A stretch of 64,000 nucleotides of DNA from an uncultured Flavobacteriales bacterium (GCA_905480145.1 CAJQPA010000012.1:1-64000); one strand, 5' to 3'. Positions 52,878 through 62,306 are shown, counted from the first letter of the stretch. Translations and numbers: made by a program. The notes: a model not told the origin generated them from the letters alone.

Positions 52878-54089
52878 TTATCCAAGAATTGTTTTTACAG
52901 CTTTCTTAACTGAGTTAATTACAATTTGGACTTGCTCATCCGTTAAGTCAAAATAAACGGGCAAACTAATTTCATTCGCGAAAGACTCATAAGCTTCAGG
53001 GTAATCAGACATTCTAAATCCTATATTCTTGTATGCTGTTAGCAATGGTAAAGGCTGAAAATGAACATTCACAGAAACGTCATCATTGAAAATTTCTTGC
53101 ATTATTGCATCACGACTTCTTTCTTTAGCCCCATCTATTCTCAATAAATATAAATGATAACTTGACGTTTTATTTTCAGTTTCAAACAAAGGATTAATCG
53201 CCCAGCTCTCATTTTTGAATGCTTGATTATACTGATGAAAAATCGATTTTCTTCTATCCAAGTTCTCTTGATAGCGCTCCAACTCAATCAACCCAATAGC
53301 CGCTTGAATATCTGTCATGTTACATTTGAATCCAGGCTCAACCACATCATACTTCCAATTTCCTTTTTGTGTTTTTGCAAGGGCATCTTTATTTTGTCCG
53401 TGTAATATTTTCGTACACATCTCAGCATAAATAGATGAATGGTCGAAATCATCTGGCAAGTTGAAACAAATTGCTCCTCCTTCTGCTGTTGTTAAGTTTT
53501 TCACTGCATGAAACGAGAATGAAGAGATGTCTGCCAGCGAACCTGATCGTTTGCCATTATATATTGCCCCAAAACTATGAGCAGAATCACTCAATAAAAG
53601 TATTCTCCCTAATTTTTCTTGCTTCTCATTTGATGCATGAAACTGCTTTATTATAATCTCTTCATTGATTAGATTCATTAGCTCAACATAATCTGCGGGA
53701 AGACCTCCGATATCCACAGCCATAATAGCCTTGGTTCTTGGGGTGATTGCCGATCTAACTTTATCAATACTTAGGTTAAAATCCTCTTCATTGATATCTA
53801 CCATTACAGGAGTGGCACCAGAATGCACAATAACATTAGCGCTTGCGCAGTAGGTGTAGGATGGTATTATGACCTCATCACCTGCGCCTATTCCCCACCA
53901 ATGCAATAGAACTTGCATTCCCATTGTCCAAGAATTAACTGCAACGGTAGTTTGATTGCCACAGTAAGCTGTAATGTCTTTTTCAAACTGCTTTGTTCTT
54001 GGCCCTGTAGTGATCCATCCAGATTTTAATGCTGCTATTACCTCAGCAATTACTCTATCATCAATACGTGGTGGTGAAAATGGAATCAT
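52878..54089 (-). CDS. DegT/DnrJ/EryC1/StrS-family sugar aminotransferase
   Basis: The 403-residue PLP enzyme makes an amino sugar from a keto-sugar nucleotide. It has GWITTGPRTKQFEKDI at the start, VAVNSWTMGMQVLLHW, VIIPSYTYCASANVIVHSGA and the PLP-lysine block SSFSFHAVKNLTTAEGGAI. Together with the PglC-like transferase the donor could be a UDP-4-amino sugar. Thirteen bases after the glycosyltransferase gene. Confidence 0.93.
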   Translation of the reverse strand: MIPFSPPRIDDRVIAEVIAALKSGWITTGPRTKQFEKDITAYCGNQTTVAVNSWTMGMQVLLHWWGIGAGDEVIIPSYTYCASANVIVHSGATPVMVDINEEDFNLSIDKVRSAITPRTKAIMAVDIGGLPADYVELMNLINEEIIIKQFHASNEKQEKLGRILLLSDSAHSFGAIYNGKRSGSLADISSFSFHAVKNLTTAEGGAICFNLPDDFDHSSIYAEMCTKILHGQNKDALAKTQKGNWKYDVVEPGFKCNMTDIQAAIGLIELERYQENLDRRKSIFHQYNQAFKNESWAINPLFETENKTSSYHLYLLRIDGAKERSRDAIMQEIFNDDVSVNVHFQPLPLLTAYKNIGFRMSDYPEAYESFANEISLPVYFDLTDEQVQIVINSVKKAVKTILG

Positions 54090-54101
54090 ATAAAAACTAG
54101 G

Positions 54102-55328
54102 TTAATTATTATTTAGAATTTCTAAGAAATCTTTAGAAATATTGTCTCTATTAAAATTAGTTTGAACGTAAGCTCTAGCCCTCTCCCCCATTTCTGCTAT
54201 CTGAGCTCTGTTGTTTGCTAATTCAATTATATTCTTTGCTAAGTCAATGCTGTTTTCAGGCTCAAAAAAGAGACCGGCTCTTGCTTTATCAATAAAATGA
54301 TGCCTTGCCTCTCCATCTACACCCAATAACAATGCTTTCTTCATCGCTAAAGCCTCAAATATTTTTGATGGTATTGCACCTTGAAAAATATCGAGTTTTC
54401 TTAACGGAACTAATGCAACGTCTACTTCTTTTAATATTCCCGGCATTTCATTCTTAGCAACAGGAGGCAAAAACAATACATTAGATAGATTTAACTCTTC
54501 ATTCAGTTCCATAAGCATTTCTCTTTCGGGTCCTGCACCTTGAAGAATTATTTTAACATCTTCATTTTTATTCACAATCTTAGCTGCTTCCAACACGACT
54601 TGCAAACCTTGTGCATGACCTAGGATACCACCATAAAAAAACACAATATCAGATTCAGACAGATTATTTTTTTTCCTAAAACCGTTAGCTTTAATTTTTT
54701 GAGGGTTATAAAAGTCAAGATCGACACCATTAGGTAACCAATGTGTTTTAGTTGATGGAAATCTTTCCCTAATATTATCGACAATGCCCTTTGTTTGACA
54801 TGTGACAATAGTGGCATTACGATAGCACTTCGCTTCTAACTTGTAGGCTAAATTTAAAAAGACTTTGTTATTCACAACACCGATTTTCTCAGCACTTTCT
54901 GGCCAAAGATCAGAAACATTAAATATTAGTTTTGCCTTTAGTTTTTTTGAAAGCCTCATTGCAGAATAACCCAAAAAAAGAGGTGGAGACTCTACCATTA
55001 AATAATCATAATTCTCTAATTTTCTTCCTCGCCAATATGAAGTCCATACAAAGCTGAAATAATTCAATAATCTATGGATAATACTTTTTGATTTAGAAAC
55101 ATAAATACGCGACCGAAACACTTGAACCCCATCAATTACTTCTGCCTTGATTTTTCCAGATGAATATCTTGAATCAATCTCCATTGTAGGATAGTTCGGC
55201 ATCGCTGTTAATACTTCAACATTTACCCCTTTTGCCTTTAAACGAACAGCTAACTCATGCAGTCGATTTTGCGGAGCACCAATCTCAGGCGGGTAATATT
55301 GTGTTAGTATTAAAAGTTTCATCATCAA
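54102..55328 (-). CDS. glycosyltransferase family 4, WbuB/WcaI-like
   Basis: The 408-residue GT-B enzyme has the N-terminal LTQYYPPEIGAPQNRLHELA pattern, the central HWLPNGVDLDFYNP, and the donor-site FFYGGILGHAQGLQVVLEAA and PSKIFEALAMKKALLLG with the EX7E-type end. WbuB relatives add N-acetyl-fucosamine-type sugars. Starts at ATG 55328 or the adjacent ATG 55325. A -7 box TAACTTTG lies 25 nt upstream, so the last three genes may have their own transcript. Confidence 0.9.
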   Translation of the reverse strand: MMMKLLILTQYYPPEIGAPQNRLHELAVRLKAKGVNVEVLTAMPNYPTMEIDSRYSSGKIKAEVIDGVQVFRSRIYVSKSKSIIHRLLNYFSFVWTSYWRGRKLENYDYLMVESPPLFLGYSAMRLSKKLKAKLIFNVSDLWPESAEKIGVVNNKVFLNLAYKLEAKCYRNATIVTCQTKGIVDNIRERFPSTKTHWLPNGVDLDFYNPQKIKANGFRKKNNLSESDIVFFYGGILGHAQGLQVVLEAAKIVNKNEDVKIILQGAGPEREMLMELNEELNLSNVLFLPPVAKNEMPGILKEVDVALVPLRKLDIFQGAIPSKIFEALAMKKALLLGVDGEARHHFIDKARAGLFFEPENSIDLAKNIIELANNRAQIAEMGERARAYVQTNFNRDNISKDFLEILNNN

Positions 55329-55352
55329 ATTTAATTGTCTCTAAGTTAACAA

Positions 55353-55360
55353 CAAAGTTA
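55353..55360 (-). promoter_or_regulatory. -7 element before the WbuB-like gene
   Basis: TAACTTTG on the minus strand; predicted leader about 20 nt. A second perfect box TAAATTTG (55333-55326) overlaps the start codons and may be chance. Confidence 0.4.
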
Positions 55361-55437
55361 ATAGAGTATGGGTAATCACTATTTCTTGTCACAGCAGAAT
55401 CTAATGATTAACCAATCTTGAAGTGGTGTCAATAGTT

Positions 55438-56676
55438 TCATTCTTTAATGACTTTTTCATTCCTTACATCAATAAGTAAAAGTAATGAAATCCAAAAAGT
55501 ATAGAATACAATACCACTCTGTCTCTGCAGTATTGACTCGAACAAACAATTGAAGGCCAAACTTATCAGTATAAAAAGTAATAACCAGTTTTTATTTAAA
55601 ATCGCATAATAGAGCCCAAAAAAGATTATCGCTAACAAGAAGAACAGTCCAACCATACCGACTTCAATTGCCGTTTGGAAATATTGGTTATGTGGATTTA
55701 ATTTTCTGATAGCCATGTTAGGCTGACCTATTCTATTCAACATCTCTGTCATACTATCATCTACATTTCCTGTACCCACTCCAAACGGATTCTCTCTCAC
55801 AACTTTAAATGCTGCTGTCCAAAGAATTAATCGAGTTTCACTTCCACCAACATAGGTTTGTTTAGATCGAATAAATTCATCTGGGTCCTCCATATATTCT
55901 GTCAAATACCCCAACGAATTTACCATTTGATCACCAATTTCAGGTGTAAATTTAACTAGAGAAAATAATGCAAGAAAAGTAGCACAAACGAAGGCTATAA
56001 AGATTGGATTGGATAATCTTTTCTTAATCGTACTGAACGTTAAATAGACTATATAACTCAAAATAAATAATACTCCAGCCAAGGAAACGCATAGAATTTG
56101 TGCTACAAAGAAGAAAAAGAAGAGGAATAAAACATTCCTTTTGGTGAAGTAAATCCATTTTGATTTTAGACCATAGATTAAAATCGCACAACAAAATGCG
56201 GCATAAAGGGAAAGGTATGTTGGATGATGAATGAACGAAACGCTAGTGCTTAACAGCGACTTTACATTACCGGTTTCATTATATAGCAATACCGCACTAA
56301 ATAGCCCAATAATAGAAACAATAGCTGTCGCTGCAATCATAAATAGAGCAGGGATGCGCAATGACAATTTATTCTTAGGCATAAAAGAAAACACCACAGG
56401 AAATAGAATCAATGCCATTTTATACTCGAGGTACTTACCCGCAAGGTCCATATTATTGGTGTACAGAACTCCAAAAAGGTAAACAACATAAAAAACCAAC
56501 AATAATAAATTCAGAAAATTAAATTTAAACTCTACTTCACGTTTAATTATTCCAAAGACCCAAACAGCAAGCAATATTATGATCCCAACTCCAACCAAGC
56601 TAGGAACAAGAATCATGAGGAATACAAGGATCCCAAGACTCAATTCATAATACTTATTATAATTCCAACTTTTCAT
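55438..56676 (-). CDS. O-antigen ligase/polymerase family protein (Wzy-like 1)
   Basis: The 412-residue protein has 10-12 membrane helices. It has the Wzy_C/WaaL-type periplasmic loop: ETRLILWTAAFKVVRENPFGVGTGNV followed by KLNPHNQYFQTAIEVGMVGL. The HNQY/LNPH motif with a nearby Arg is typical of polymerases and ligases that use undecaprenyl-linked glycans. Whether it polymerises repeat units or ligates them to lipid A core is not decided by sequence. Confidence 0.85.
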   Translation of the reverse strand: MKSWNYNKYYELSLGILVFLMILVPSLVGVGIIILLAVWVFGIIKREVEFKFNFLNLLLLVFYVVYLFGVLYTNNMDLAGKYLEYKMALILFPVVFSFMPKNKLSLRIPALFMIAATAIVSIIGLFSAVLLYNETGNVKSLLSTSVSFIHHPTYLSLYAAFCCAILIYGLKSKWIYFTKRNVLFLFFFFFVAQILCVSLAGVLFILSYIVYLTFSTIKKRLSNPIFIAFVCATFLALFSLVKFTPEIGDQMVNSLGYLTEYMEDPDEFIRSKQTYVGGSETRLILWTAAFKVVRENPFGVGTGNVDDSMTEMLNRIGQPNMAIRKLNPHNQYFQTAIEVGMVGLFFLLAIIFFGLYYAILNKNWLLLFILISLAFNCLFESILQRQSGIVFYTFWISLLLLIDVRNEKVIKE

Positions 56677-56681
56677 TCTTG

Positions 56682-57749
56682 CTATTCGGTATAATGACTT
56701 TTCATTAGTTCAACATTCTTAATCCAGTCATATTTTTCCTCAACCATTTGTCTACCCCTTTTTCCCATTTCTATTCGAGCTTCTGAGTTTGTTGCTAAGA
56801 ATAATATTTTTTCGGATGTTTCAGCTGCGTCATCAACTAAAAAACCAGTCTCATTATCTATAATTACTTCTGGAATACCGCCAACATTTGACCCAATCAC
56901 TGGGACTTTGCAAGCTGCTGCCTCTAATGCAGCAACCCCGAAACTTTCTCGTATCGACAGGATGCAGAAAACATCCATTTCTGAAATGGCCTTAGAAACT
57001 TCGCTATGCTTAATGAATCCTTTGAATTCTATTTTATCGCCCATACCAAGTTCACTAGACATTTTTTTAAGATTCTCTTCTTCTGAACCTTTTCCATAAA
57101 TGATACACCTGCTGGATGGGTATTTCTTATTGAATTCAGCGAATGATTCTATTAATCTGTTAACACCATAAACCTTCTCTAACGCTTTAACAGTGCCAAC
57201 AACAAAGTCATTTGACTTTTCTTTCCGCTGAAGGTTTTTAAATTTATCTAAATCGATCCCGAACGGAATGACATTAACTGCTTTAGAAGTATATTTTTCT
57301 ATTTCTAACTTCATATTACCAGAAGTAGAAAATAATTTCGTTGCTCTACGAAAAACCCATTTCAATACTAATTTATGAATCACTGATTTACGTGGAAAAT
57401 CATAAACATCCGACCCCCAAACTGAAACGTAGAATGTTTCTGGTTGCAACAGAGCTCCTATTAAACCATATGAGGTTGCATAATGAGAATGTACAAAATC
57501 CGGTTTTAAAGCACGGTGTATTTTTCTTAAATGACGAATGGACTTTAAGTATCCTAATTTACCTGAGGTTTTAGTGGTTTTTTCGGCATTGGTATGAATA
57601 GTTATTCCTTTCAACGCATCAGTTTCATCCACAACAGGATCAAGAGAGAACACAGTTAAATCAAAGTCGTTTTTCAAACCCAAAATCCACTTTCTCAAGT
57701 GAATTGAGTTGATATCGCCTAATAATAATATTTTTTTTCTCTCTGACAA
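56682..57749 (-). CDS. glycosyltransferase family 4
   Basis: The 355-residue GT-B enzyme has KKILLLGDINSIHLRKWI at the start, DFVHSHYATSYGLIGALL, VIPFGIDLDKFKNL, CIIYGKGSEEENLKKM and the donor-site VFCILSIRESFGVAALEAAACKVP (E-x7-E). A GTG at 57788 would add 13 residues not typical of the family; a perfect -7 box lies inside that stretch, so the TTG at 57749 is chosen. It shares an overlapping promoter region with the opposed gene at 57792. Confidence 0.85.
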   Translation of the reverse strand: MSERKKILLLGDINSIHLRKWILGLKNDFDLTVFSLDPVVDETDALKGITIHTNAEKTTKTSGKLGYLKSIRHLRKIHRALKPDFVHSHYATSYGLIGALLQPETFYVSVWGSDVYDFPRKSVIHKLVLKWVFRRATKLFSTSGNMKLEIEKYTSKAVNVIPFGIDLDKFKNLQRKEKSNDFVVGTVKALEKVYGVNRLIESFAEFNKKYPSSRCIIYGKGSEEENLKKMSSELGMGDKIEFKGFIKHSEVSKAISEMDVFCILSIRESFGVAALEAAACKVPVIGSNVGGIPEVIIDNETGFLVDDAAETSEKILFLATNSEARIEMGKRGRQMVEEKYDWIKNVELMKSHYTE

Positions 57750-57763
57750 TACTTTATAAAATG

Positions 57764-57784
57764 TACATTTGTTAAACAAAAGTA
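57764..57784. promoter_or_regulatory. overlapping opposed promoters joined by a palindrome
   Basis: TACATTTG on the plus strand (57764-57771) and TACTTTTG on the minus strand (57784-57777) are both perfect -7 boxes and are linked by the 13-bp palindrome TTTGTT-A-AACAAA (57768-57780). Predicted start points (about 57776 plus, 57772 minus) cross, so the two promoters should exclude each other. The -33 boxes are weak on both sides. Confidence 0.5.
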
Positions 57785-57791
57785 ACACGTT

Positions 57792-58247
57792 TTGTTAGCA
57801 TTCGTAAAAAAACATTTTTTTATCTTTTTATTTACAGGAATTGGGATTCTAATTGGTCTGTTCACTCACCTTAAAAGTGATTCAATAAAAATGTATCGAA
57901 TTATTTATGAATATGATCCGTTTTTAAGTGAAAGTGTTCCTATTCAGCTGCTATCAGACACATTATTTTATAATGATGAATTCTTAATTCGGAATACTAA
58001 CTCATCATTTGCTGACACACTTAACTCGGTAAAACGTTCTGAATTAAAAGTATACTCGGAAAGAGATCTAAACTTGAAGGAGATTGAAAAAATAATTATT
58101 AAAATTAGTCAATCAAAAGCTCATTATAATTCCCATCGAAAAAGCCTTGATTCCCGATCTATTGTATCAGCTCTTTCTTACATAATCTTCGGTCTATTTA
58201 TTGGGTCGTTAATTCATCTTCTGAAGAGCAGAATGTTAGTCCCATAA
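57792..58247 (+). CDS. small two-helix membrane protein in the polysaccharide locus, Wzz-like topology
   Basis: The 151-residue protein has a membrane helix at about 8-27, a polar segment of about 100 residues and a second helix at about 127-145. That is the layout of polysaccharide co-polymerases (Wzz), but the periplasmic part is shorter and I see no Wzz sequence motif. It is the only plus-strand gene in the locus, starts at TTG, and its last 50 bp overlap the 3' end of the Wzy-like gene. A chain-length role is inferred from topology and position only. Confidence 0.55.
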   Translation: MLAFVKKHFFIFLFTGIGILIGLFTHLKSDSIKMYRIIYEYDPFLSESVPIQLLSDTLFYNDEFLIRNTNSSFADTLNSVKRSELKVYSERDLNLKEIEKIIIKISQSKAHYNSHRKSLDSRSIVSALSYIIFGLFIGSLIHLLKSRMLVP

Positions 58248-59382
58248 AAAAAACAATGACGACTCCCAAACCGCCATGTGAAAAAGTAAAGTTCGTAAGA
58301 GAAACTCCAAAAACAAAAGTCATTAGAACAAGCCAATAACTGAAGTTCATTGATCTCAATTTAAATTGCTTTAAGATTGCCACGGCAATTAAAACCCAAA
58401 AAGCCATTCCAATAAATCCATATTGTAGTATAACTCTTACGTATTCAGAATCTATATAGACTCCTAATGTATCGATTGGATTTAAAATTGTTCCTCGTCC
58501 TAACAATAAGCTATTACCGTCAAAACTTAATGCACTCGACAGATTCTCTAATCTTACCATGAGTGAATTCGAACGAAAAGCTTCTCCATTAAATAAACTT
58601 CTTAAATTCCCCGATGATAAAACAATAATTGATAGCAGAACACCTACAAACATGCTTGATAGCATAAAACGCATGTTACTCATTCTATTCTTTAAAGAGA
58701 AAAATAAAAATAACATGGTCAGCACAACAGTAAGAATGAAAACTGTTCTCGATTGCGTTAAGACAATTAATACTCCTAAAATTAAAATGAAATACCATTT
58801 TTTTGAGTCAATCATTAAATAATAGAAATAGAATAAACTCAAGATTACAGCGTTATCATTTGAATTCATTTGCGTCCCTATTAGCCTGAAATTTTGAAAT
58901 TCGTTAAAAAAAACAAAGTTAGAATAAGGTTTCGGCGTAAAAACATTTTGCAAAAACTCTCCATAACCAAATGGGTTAAACACTAGAAACAAGTTGATTG
59001 AAATAACGAAGAATAATAATCCATCAACGAAATAGCGCATTCTATAAATTACCGATCCTCGTTTTGCGAAATCTAAGACCGTCACTAATATTGCAGGCCA
59101 TTTTAGAAAATAGAACAAGTAGGTAATATTACTCATCATCGCATATCCATGATTGAATAGATCTGAAGCGACTGACCAACTAAAAAACAATAGAAAAGTA
59201 AGCGTAATAAACCTCCATTCTTTTTCTTCTATATTAATTAATAGAATATTCAATAAAGCAAATATGAAAAACACATTATCAAGAGAACTTAAAAAACTAG
59301 GTGGGAATACGATAGCTTGAAGGATGCAAATAATTACATAAGTAATAGCACCAAGATTAATATAGTCTTTCAATAGTTTCAC
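58198..59382 (-). CDS. O-antigen polymerase-like membrane protein (Wzy-like 2)
   Basis: The 394-residue protein has 10-11 membrane helices and a large loop with SNSLMVRLENLSSALSF and LLLGRGTILNPIDTLGVYID before YVRVILQYGFIGMAFWV, the pattern of Wzy/EpsG-type polymerases. Starts with GTG at 59382, overlapping the preceding gene by 4 bp. A second such protein lies at 55438, so one may polymerise and the other ligate. Confidence 0.78.
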   Translation of the reverse strand: MKLLKDYINLGAITYVIICILQAIVFPPSFLSSLDNVFFIFALLNILLINIEEKEWRFITLTFLLFFSWSVASDLFNHGYAMMSNITYLFYFLKWPAILVTVLDFAKRGSVIYRMRYFVDGLLFFVISINLFLVFNPFGYGEFLQNVFTPKPYSNFVFFNEFQNFRLIGTQMNSNDNAVILSLFYFYYLMIDSKKWYFILILGVLIVLTQSRTVFILTVVLTMLFLFFSLKNRMSNMRFMLSSMFVGVLLSIIVLSSGNLRSLFNGEAFRSNSLMVRLENLSSALSFDGNSLLLGRGTILNPIDTLGVYIDSEYVRVILQYGFIGMAFWVLIAVAILKQFKLRSMNFSYWLVLMTFVFGVSLTNFTFSHGGLGVVIVFFMGLTFCSSEDELTTQ

Positions 59383-60461
59383 TTCGATATTTGACTTATT
59401 AATTGAATTAATTTATCCATTTGACAACTTCTTGAATATTTTAAATGATAATCCATCGGAGGCTCATTATAATTCGATTCTTGAATGGACTTAATTGTAG
59501 AACAAATTGCCTGTTTATTGTTTTTCGTCCAAAAAACATTTGGATATCCCTTTAATTCCTCATGAATACTTCCTCTTGCTATATGGTTATCACTCACAAT
59601 CAATATTGCTCGATTGCATCTTATATAATCAAATATTTTAGTGGTAGATTGAAAATCTTCACCATACGTTTGAATTATGGCAACATCATTTTTAGCGATT
59701 AATTGCACGGCCTCAGTATAACTGATAAATCCGTGATCAGTAACATTGGCAAGTTCTTTTTTATGCTGATTAGCATCTGCTCCAGCATAATGATATTTCA
59801 ACTTGCACTCTTCAAAGGCATCAATAATTGGAGTTGGATCAAAATAATACTTACCGGTATAAGAAAAACTTGGTTTACTTAAATTTATAGAAGACAATAA
59901 TGGATAAATCGTTTCGTCATATCCATTTTGAATAATCGCATTCGGTTTGTTTTGAAAGTTTTCTATTAATTCACCGCAATACTTATTTACAGTGACTAAT
60001 GCATCTGCACTTCTATTAAACCTTTTCTCAAAGAAACTTTTTACTCTTGATTTCAAAGAGGTATTTTGAAAACCTGGATTGTTAGCAAACGGGTCTCTAT
60101 AATCTAAAATCACTTTGCATGCGTATTTCTTTTTCAACCATTTAGAAAGTCCAAAGTGCATAAACGGAGAACCCGTGATAATCACGATATCAGGATTGTC
60201 GATCTCATTTTTAGATAGAAATGATTTAATATTATGCTTCCAAGTTACTCCAGCATCCTTTATAATGTTAGCTAAAATTGATGCTCCCTCATTCTTTACA
60301 AAATACACTCCTTCGCCGCAAGCATCTTCCTGTGCGGTCAAAACTCTTACCGTTCCATTAATGTTACCCGGTAAGTTTTTATACCAATATCCTGTTCTAA
60401 GAGCACCTACCTGTTTGTTTGGTGGAAAAGCAAACGCGATGATTAGCACATTATTTTGCAT
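59379..60461 (-). CDS. glycosyltransferase, GT-B fold
   Basis: The 360-residue protein has a GT4-like N-terminus (VLIIAFAFPPNKQVGALRTGYWYKN), KVILDYRDPFANNPGF, ADALVTVNKYCGELI and IIQNGYDETIYPLL, as in family-4-like enzymes with WcaI-style acceptor domains. The C-terminal donor domain (SFSYTGKYYFDPTPIIDAF, VAIIQTYGEDFQSTTKIFDY) has Lys-Ile-Phe-Asp-Tyr where EX7E is usual. Overlaps the next upstream gene by 11 bp. Confidence 0.82.
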   Translation of the reverse strand: MQNNVLIIAFAFPPNKQVGALRTGYWYKNLPGNINGTVRVLTAQEDACGEGVYFVKNEGASILANIIKDAGVTWKHNIKSFLSKNEIDNPDIVIITGSPFMHFGLSKWLKKKYACKVILDYRDPFANNPGFQNTSLKSRVKSFFEKRFNRSADALVTVNKYCGELIENFQNKPNAIIQNGYDETIYPLLSSINLSKPSFSYTGKYYFDPTPIIDAFEECKLKYHYAGADANQHKKELANVTDHGFISYTEAVQLIAKNDVAIIQTYGEDFQSTTKIFDYIRCNRAILIVSDNHIARGSIHEELKGYPNVFWTKNNKQAICSTIKSIQESNYNEPPMDYHLKYSRSCQMDKLIQLISQISK

Positions 60462-61368
60462 TAGTAATTTGTTTTAGTTCATTCACAATATTCCCAAACA
60501 CCTTGGCAGATGAATAATTCTCCTTAATAAATTCTATTGCCTCTGGATTTTCAATTCGAGAACCTCTATTGAACTCTTTTTCAATGTCTAACATTTGCTC
60601 ATGCAGTCCCTTCTCATCGGGACAATGATTACAATAATCAAAAGGGTATTTATACATGACCTTTTTTCCTCTAGCCAATGATTCTAGAATGAAAACCGAC
60701 AAGCCATCATGTTCAGGGAAACGAAGACAAACATGATTTTCATTGAAAACCTCATCCATATTTTCAACCCAACCTAACGCCTTAACGTTAGTGGGTATAT
60801 TTACGGCATTTGACTCATCAAAACCGGCAATTGAAAAATCAATTTTAGGGAAATTATTTGCCAACTCTATGAATGCGTCAATTCCATAAAAGGCTGCACG
60901 ATTAGTAGCAATATAAGACAGTACCTTTAACCTGTCACTCTCCAATTTCTTTAGTTTAAATTCTTTTTCAAAAGCAATAAAAGAAACAACTTTAGCATTG
61001 ATCCCGATCTCTTTTAATTCTTCTCTAATCCAATCGACTTCGCAAAAATGTATTGCATTCTCAATATAGTCTTTCCGATATGTCCCTGCATTAAAATTTT
61101 TATTCGCCTTCAACACATCAGTTCCTACCCAATTCATTACTACTGGTACCTTTTTCGAAAAAGCAATGTCAAATGCCCGGGATGTTGAAATAGTACCATT
61201 AATTGAATAAACAACATCAACAAAAGGTATCAAGAATAAGGCCTTTAACTTATGCCATTTGTTATAATAAGTATTCAAAAAGAAGTATGAATTTTCAGAA
61301 TCAAATTCTTGCAAATCATTCTTAAGCCTCTCGGCAAATAAAGGAAGTCCAACTATTAATATTCGCAT
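60451..61368 (-). CDS. glycosyltransferase, GT-B fold
   Basis: The 305-residue protein starts MRILIVGLPLFAERL and has VPVVMNWVGTDVLKANKNF, DFSIAGFDESNAVNIPTN-like donor strand and NHVCLRFPEHDGLSVFILES LARGKKVMYK with a E-x7-E-like end, a short family-4-type transferase. Sugar specificity is unknown. It lies 6 nt after the acyltransferase gene. Confidence 0.78.
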   Translation of the reverse strand: MRILIVGLPLFAERLKNDLQEFDSENSYFFLNTYYNKWHKLKALFLIPFVDVVYSINGTISTSRAFDIAFSKKVPVVMNWVGTDVLKANKNFNAGTYRKDYIENAIHFCEVDWIREELKEIGINAKVVSFIAFEKEFKLKKLESDRLKVLSYIATNRAAFYGIDAFIELANNFPKIDFSIAGFDESNAVNIPTNVKALGWVENMDEVFNENHVCLRFPEHDGLSVFILESLARGKKVMYKYPFDYCNHCPDEKGLHEQMLDIEKEFNRGSRIENPEAIEFIKENYSSAKVFGNIVNELKQITNAK

Positions 61369-61374
61369 AATAAA

Positions 61375-62223
61375 TTAGTCTGAAGGAATCAATTTTATAT
61401 CCGGTAGTAAGAAACGTATTAGATAATGCTCTAAGATACTCCCAGTTTTTTTATACATTCTTTTTTCAACATTGATTTGAATTAAAGAATCATTGTTAAA
61501 CTTTTGAGTTTCCGTCTTAAGAATCCGTACGTATTTTGAATAACTTCCCAAATTATAACGGTTCGTAAAACTCATTAAATACTCTTCTAATAATTTATAC
61601 TTGTCTTCTAAAGGTTTATCTTCAAATTGAGAGCCTATGCGTTCTGTTACGTCCTTCGCAGGAGAGCCTGCATATGTTTTATCAATCAACATATCTTTTG
61701 TAACAAGAGAGCCAAACATTGCCAAACTCCTATCTTCTGCATTGATTGGTGAAACTAAGTTATGCCCAGCAAACCACACATCATTTCCTATATTAAGAGC
61801 TGTTTCGTTATGAAATCGGCACCCTTGCATCATGTCCCCGAAAACCATATGTGTCCATAATTGACTTTGTGCTCCAACACCAACATTATTACCTATTATT
61901 GTTCCAGCTCGCCCGTCAATTATTGAACCCATTCCGACCCAAAAATTATGGCCAATTTTCACATTTCCCCCAGGGAAATAACAGTCATGATAAATAGTCC
62001 CATAGTCTCCTATCTCAAATGATTCTCCGAGAATTTTAACATTATCATTAATTACACAACCGTCCCCAATAGATACTTTTCTTGCATTAATTTGGACGTT
62101 CTTCCCAAAAACGACATTCTTTCCAACGGAGTATTCTTGAGATTTAATTTTTGGACGATGTCTAATATTAAGCAGAAATTTCCTTTTAAAATGTGATAAC
62201 TTAAGACGTAATAAAGAGTTCAT
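61375..62223 (-). CDS. left-handed beta-helix acyltransferase
   Basis: The 282-residue protein has hexapeptide repeats from about residue 28 to 180 (VGKNVVFGKNVQINARKVSI, IGHNFWVGMGSIIDGRAGTI, IGNNVGVGAQSQLW, IGNDVWFAGHNLVSP), the LbH fold of sugar O- or N-acetyltransferases. A helical tail of about 90 residues follows. The THMV/HNLV histidines are candidate catalytic residues. It would decorate the repeat unit. A -7 box TATATTTG (62253-62246) lies 23 nt upstream. Confidence 0.83.
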   Translation of the reverse strand: MNSLLRLKLSHFKRKFLLNIRHRPKIKSQEYSVGKNVVFGKNVQINARKVSIGDGCVINDNVKILGESFEIGDYGTIYHDCYFPGGNVKIGHNFWVGMGSIIDGRAGTIIGNNVGVGAQSQLWTHMVFGDMMQGCRFHNETALNIGNDVWFAGHNLVSPINAEDRSLAMFGSLVTKDMLIDKTYAGSPAKDVTERIGSQFEDKPLEDKYKLLEEYLMSFTNRYNLGSYSKYVRILKTETQKFNNDSLIQINVEKRMYKKTGSILEHYLIRFLLPDIKLIPSD

Positions 62224-62245
62224 ACAAAATTAGTAATTGAAGTAT

Positions 62246-62253
62246 CAAATATA
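62246..62253 (-). promoter_or_regulatory. -7 element before the acyltransferase gene
   Basis: TATATTTG on the minus strand is a perfect match in the 83-nt gap after the flippase; it suggests an internal promoter in the locus. The only TTG upstream is too close (14 nt). Confidence 0.35.
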
Positions 62254-62306
62254 ATTATATATCTATTCAATAGATAACTTTCATTTAAGACAATATTAAA
62301 ACTCCA

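Noticed and set aside
55326-55333. TAAATTTG overlapping the WbuB-like start as its promoter
   Set aside because: Transcription would start inside or after the start codons; the box at 55353-55360 fits better.
57792-58247. Firm annotation as Wzz
   Set aside because: Topology agrees but no Wzz sequence motif was seen and the periplasmic part is short.
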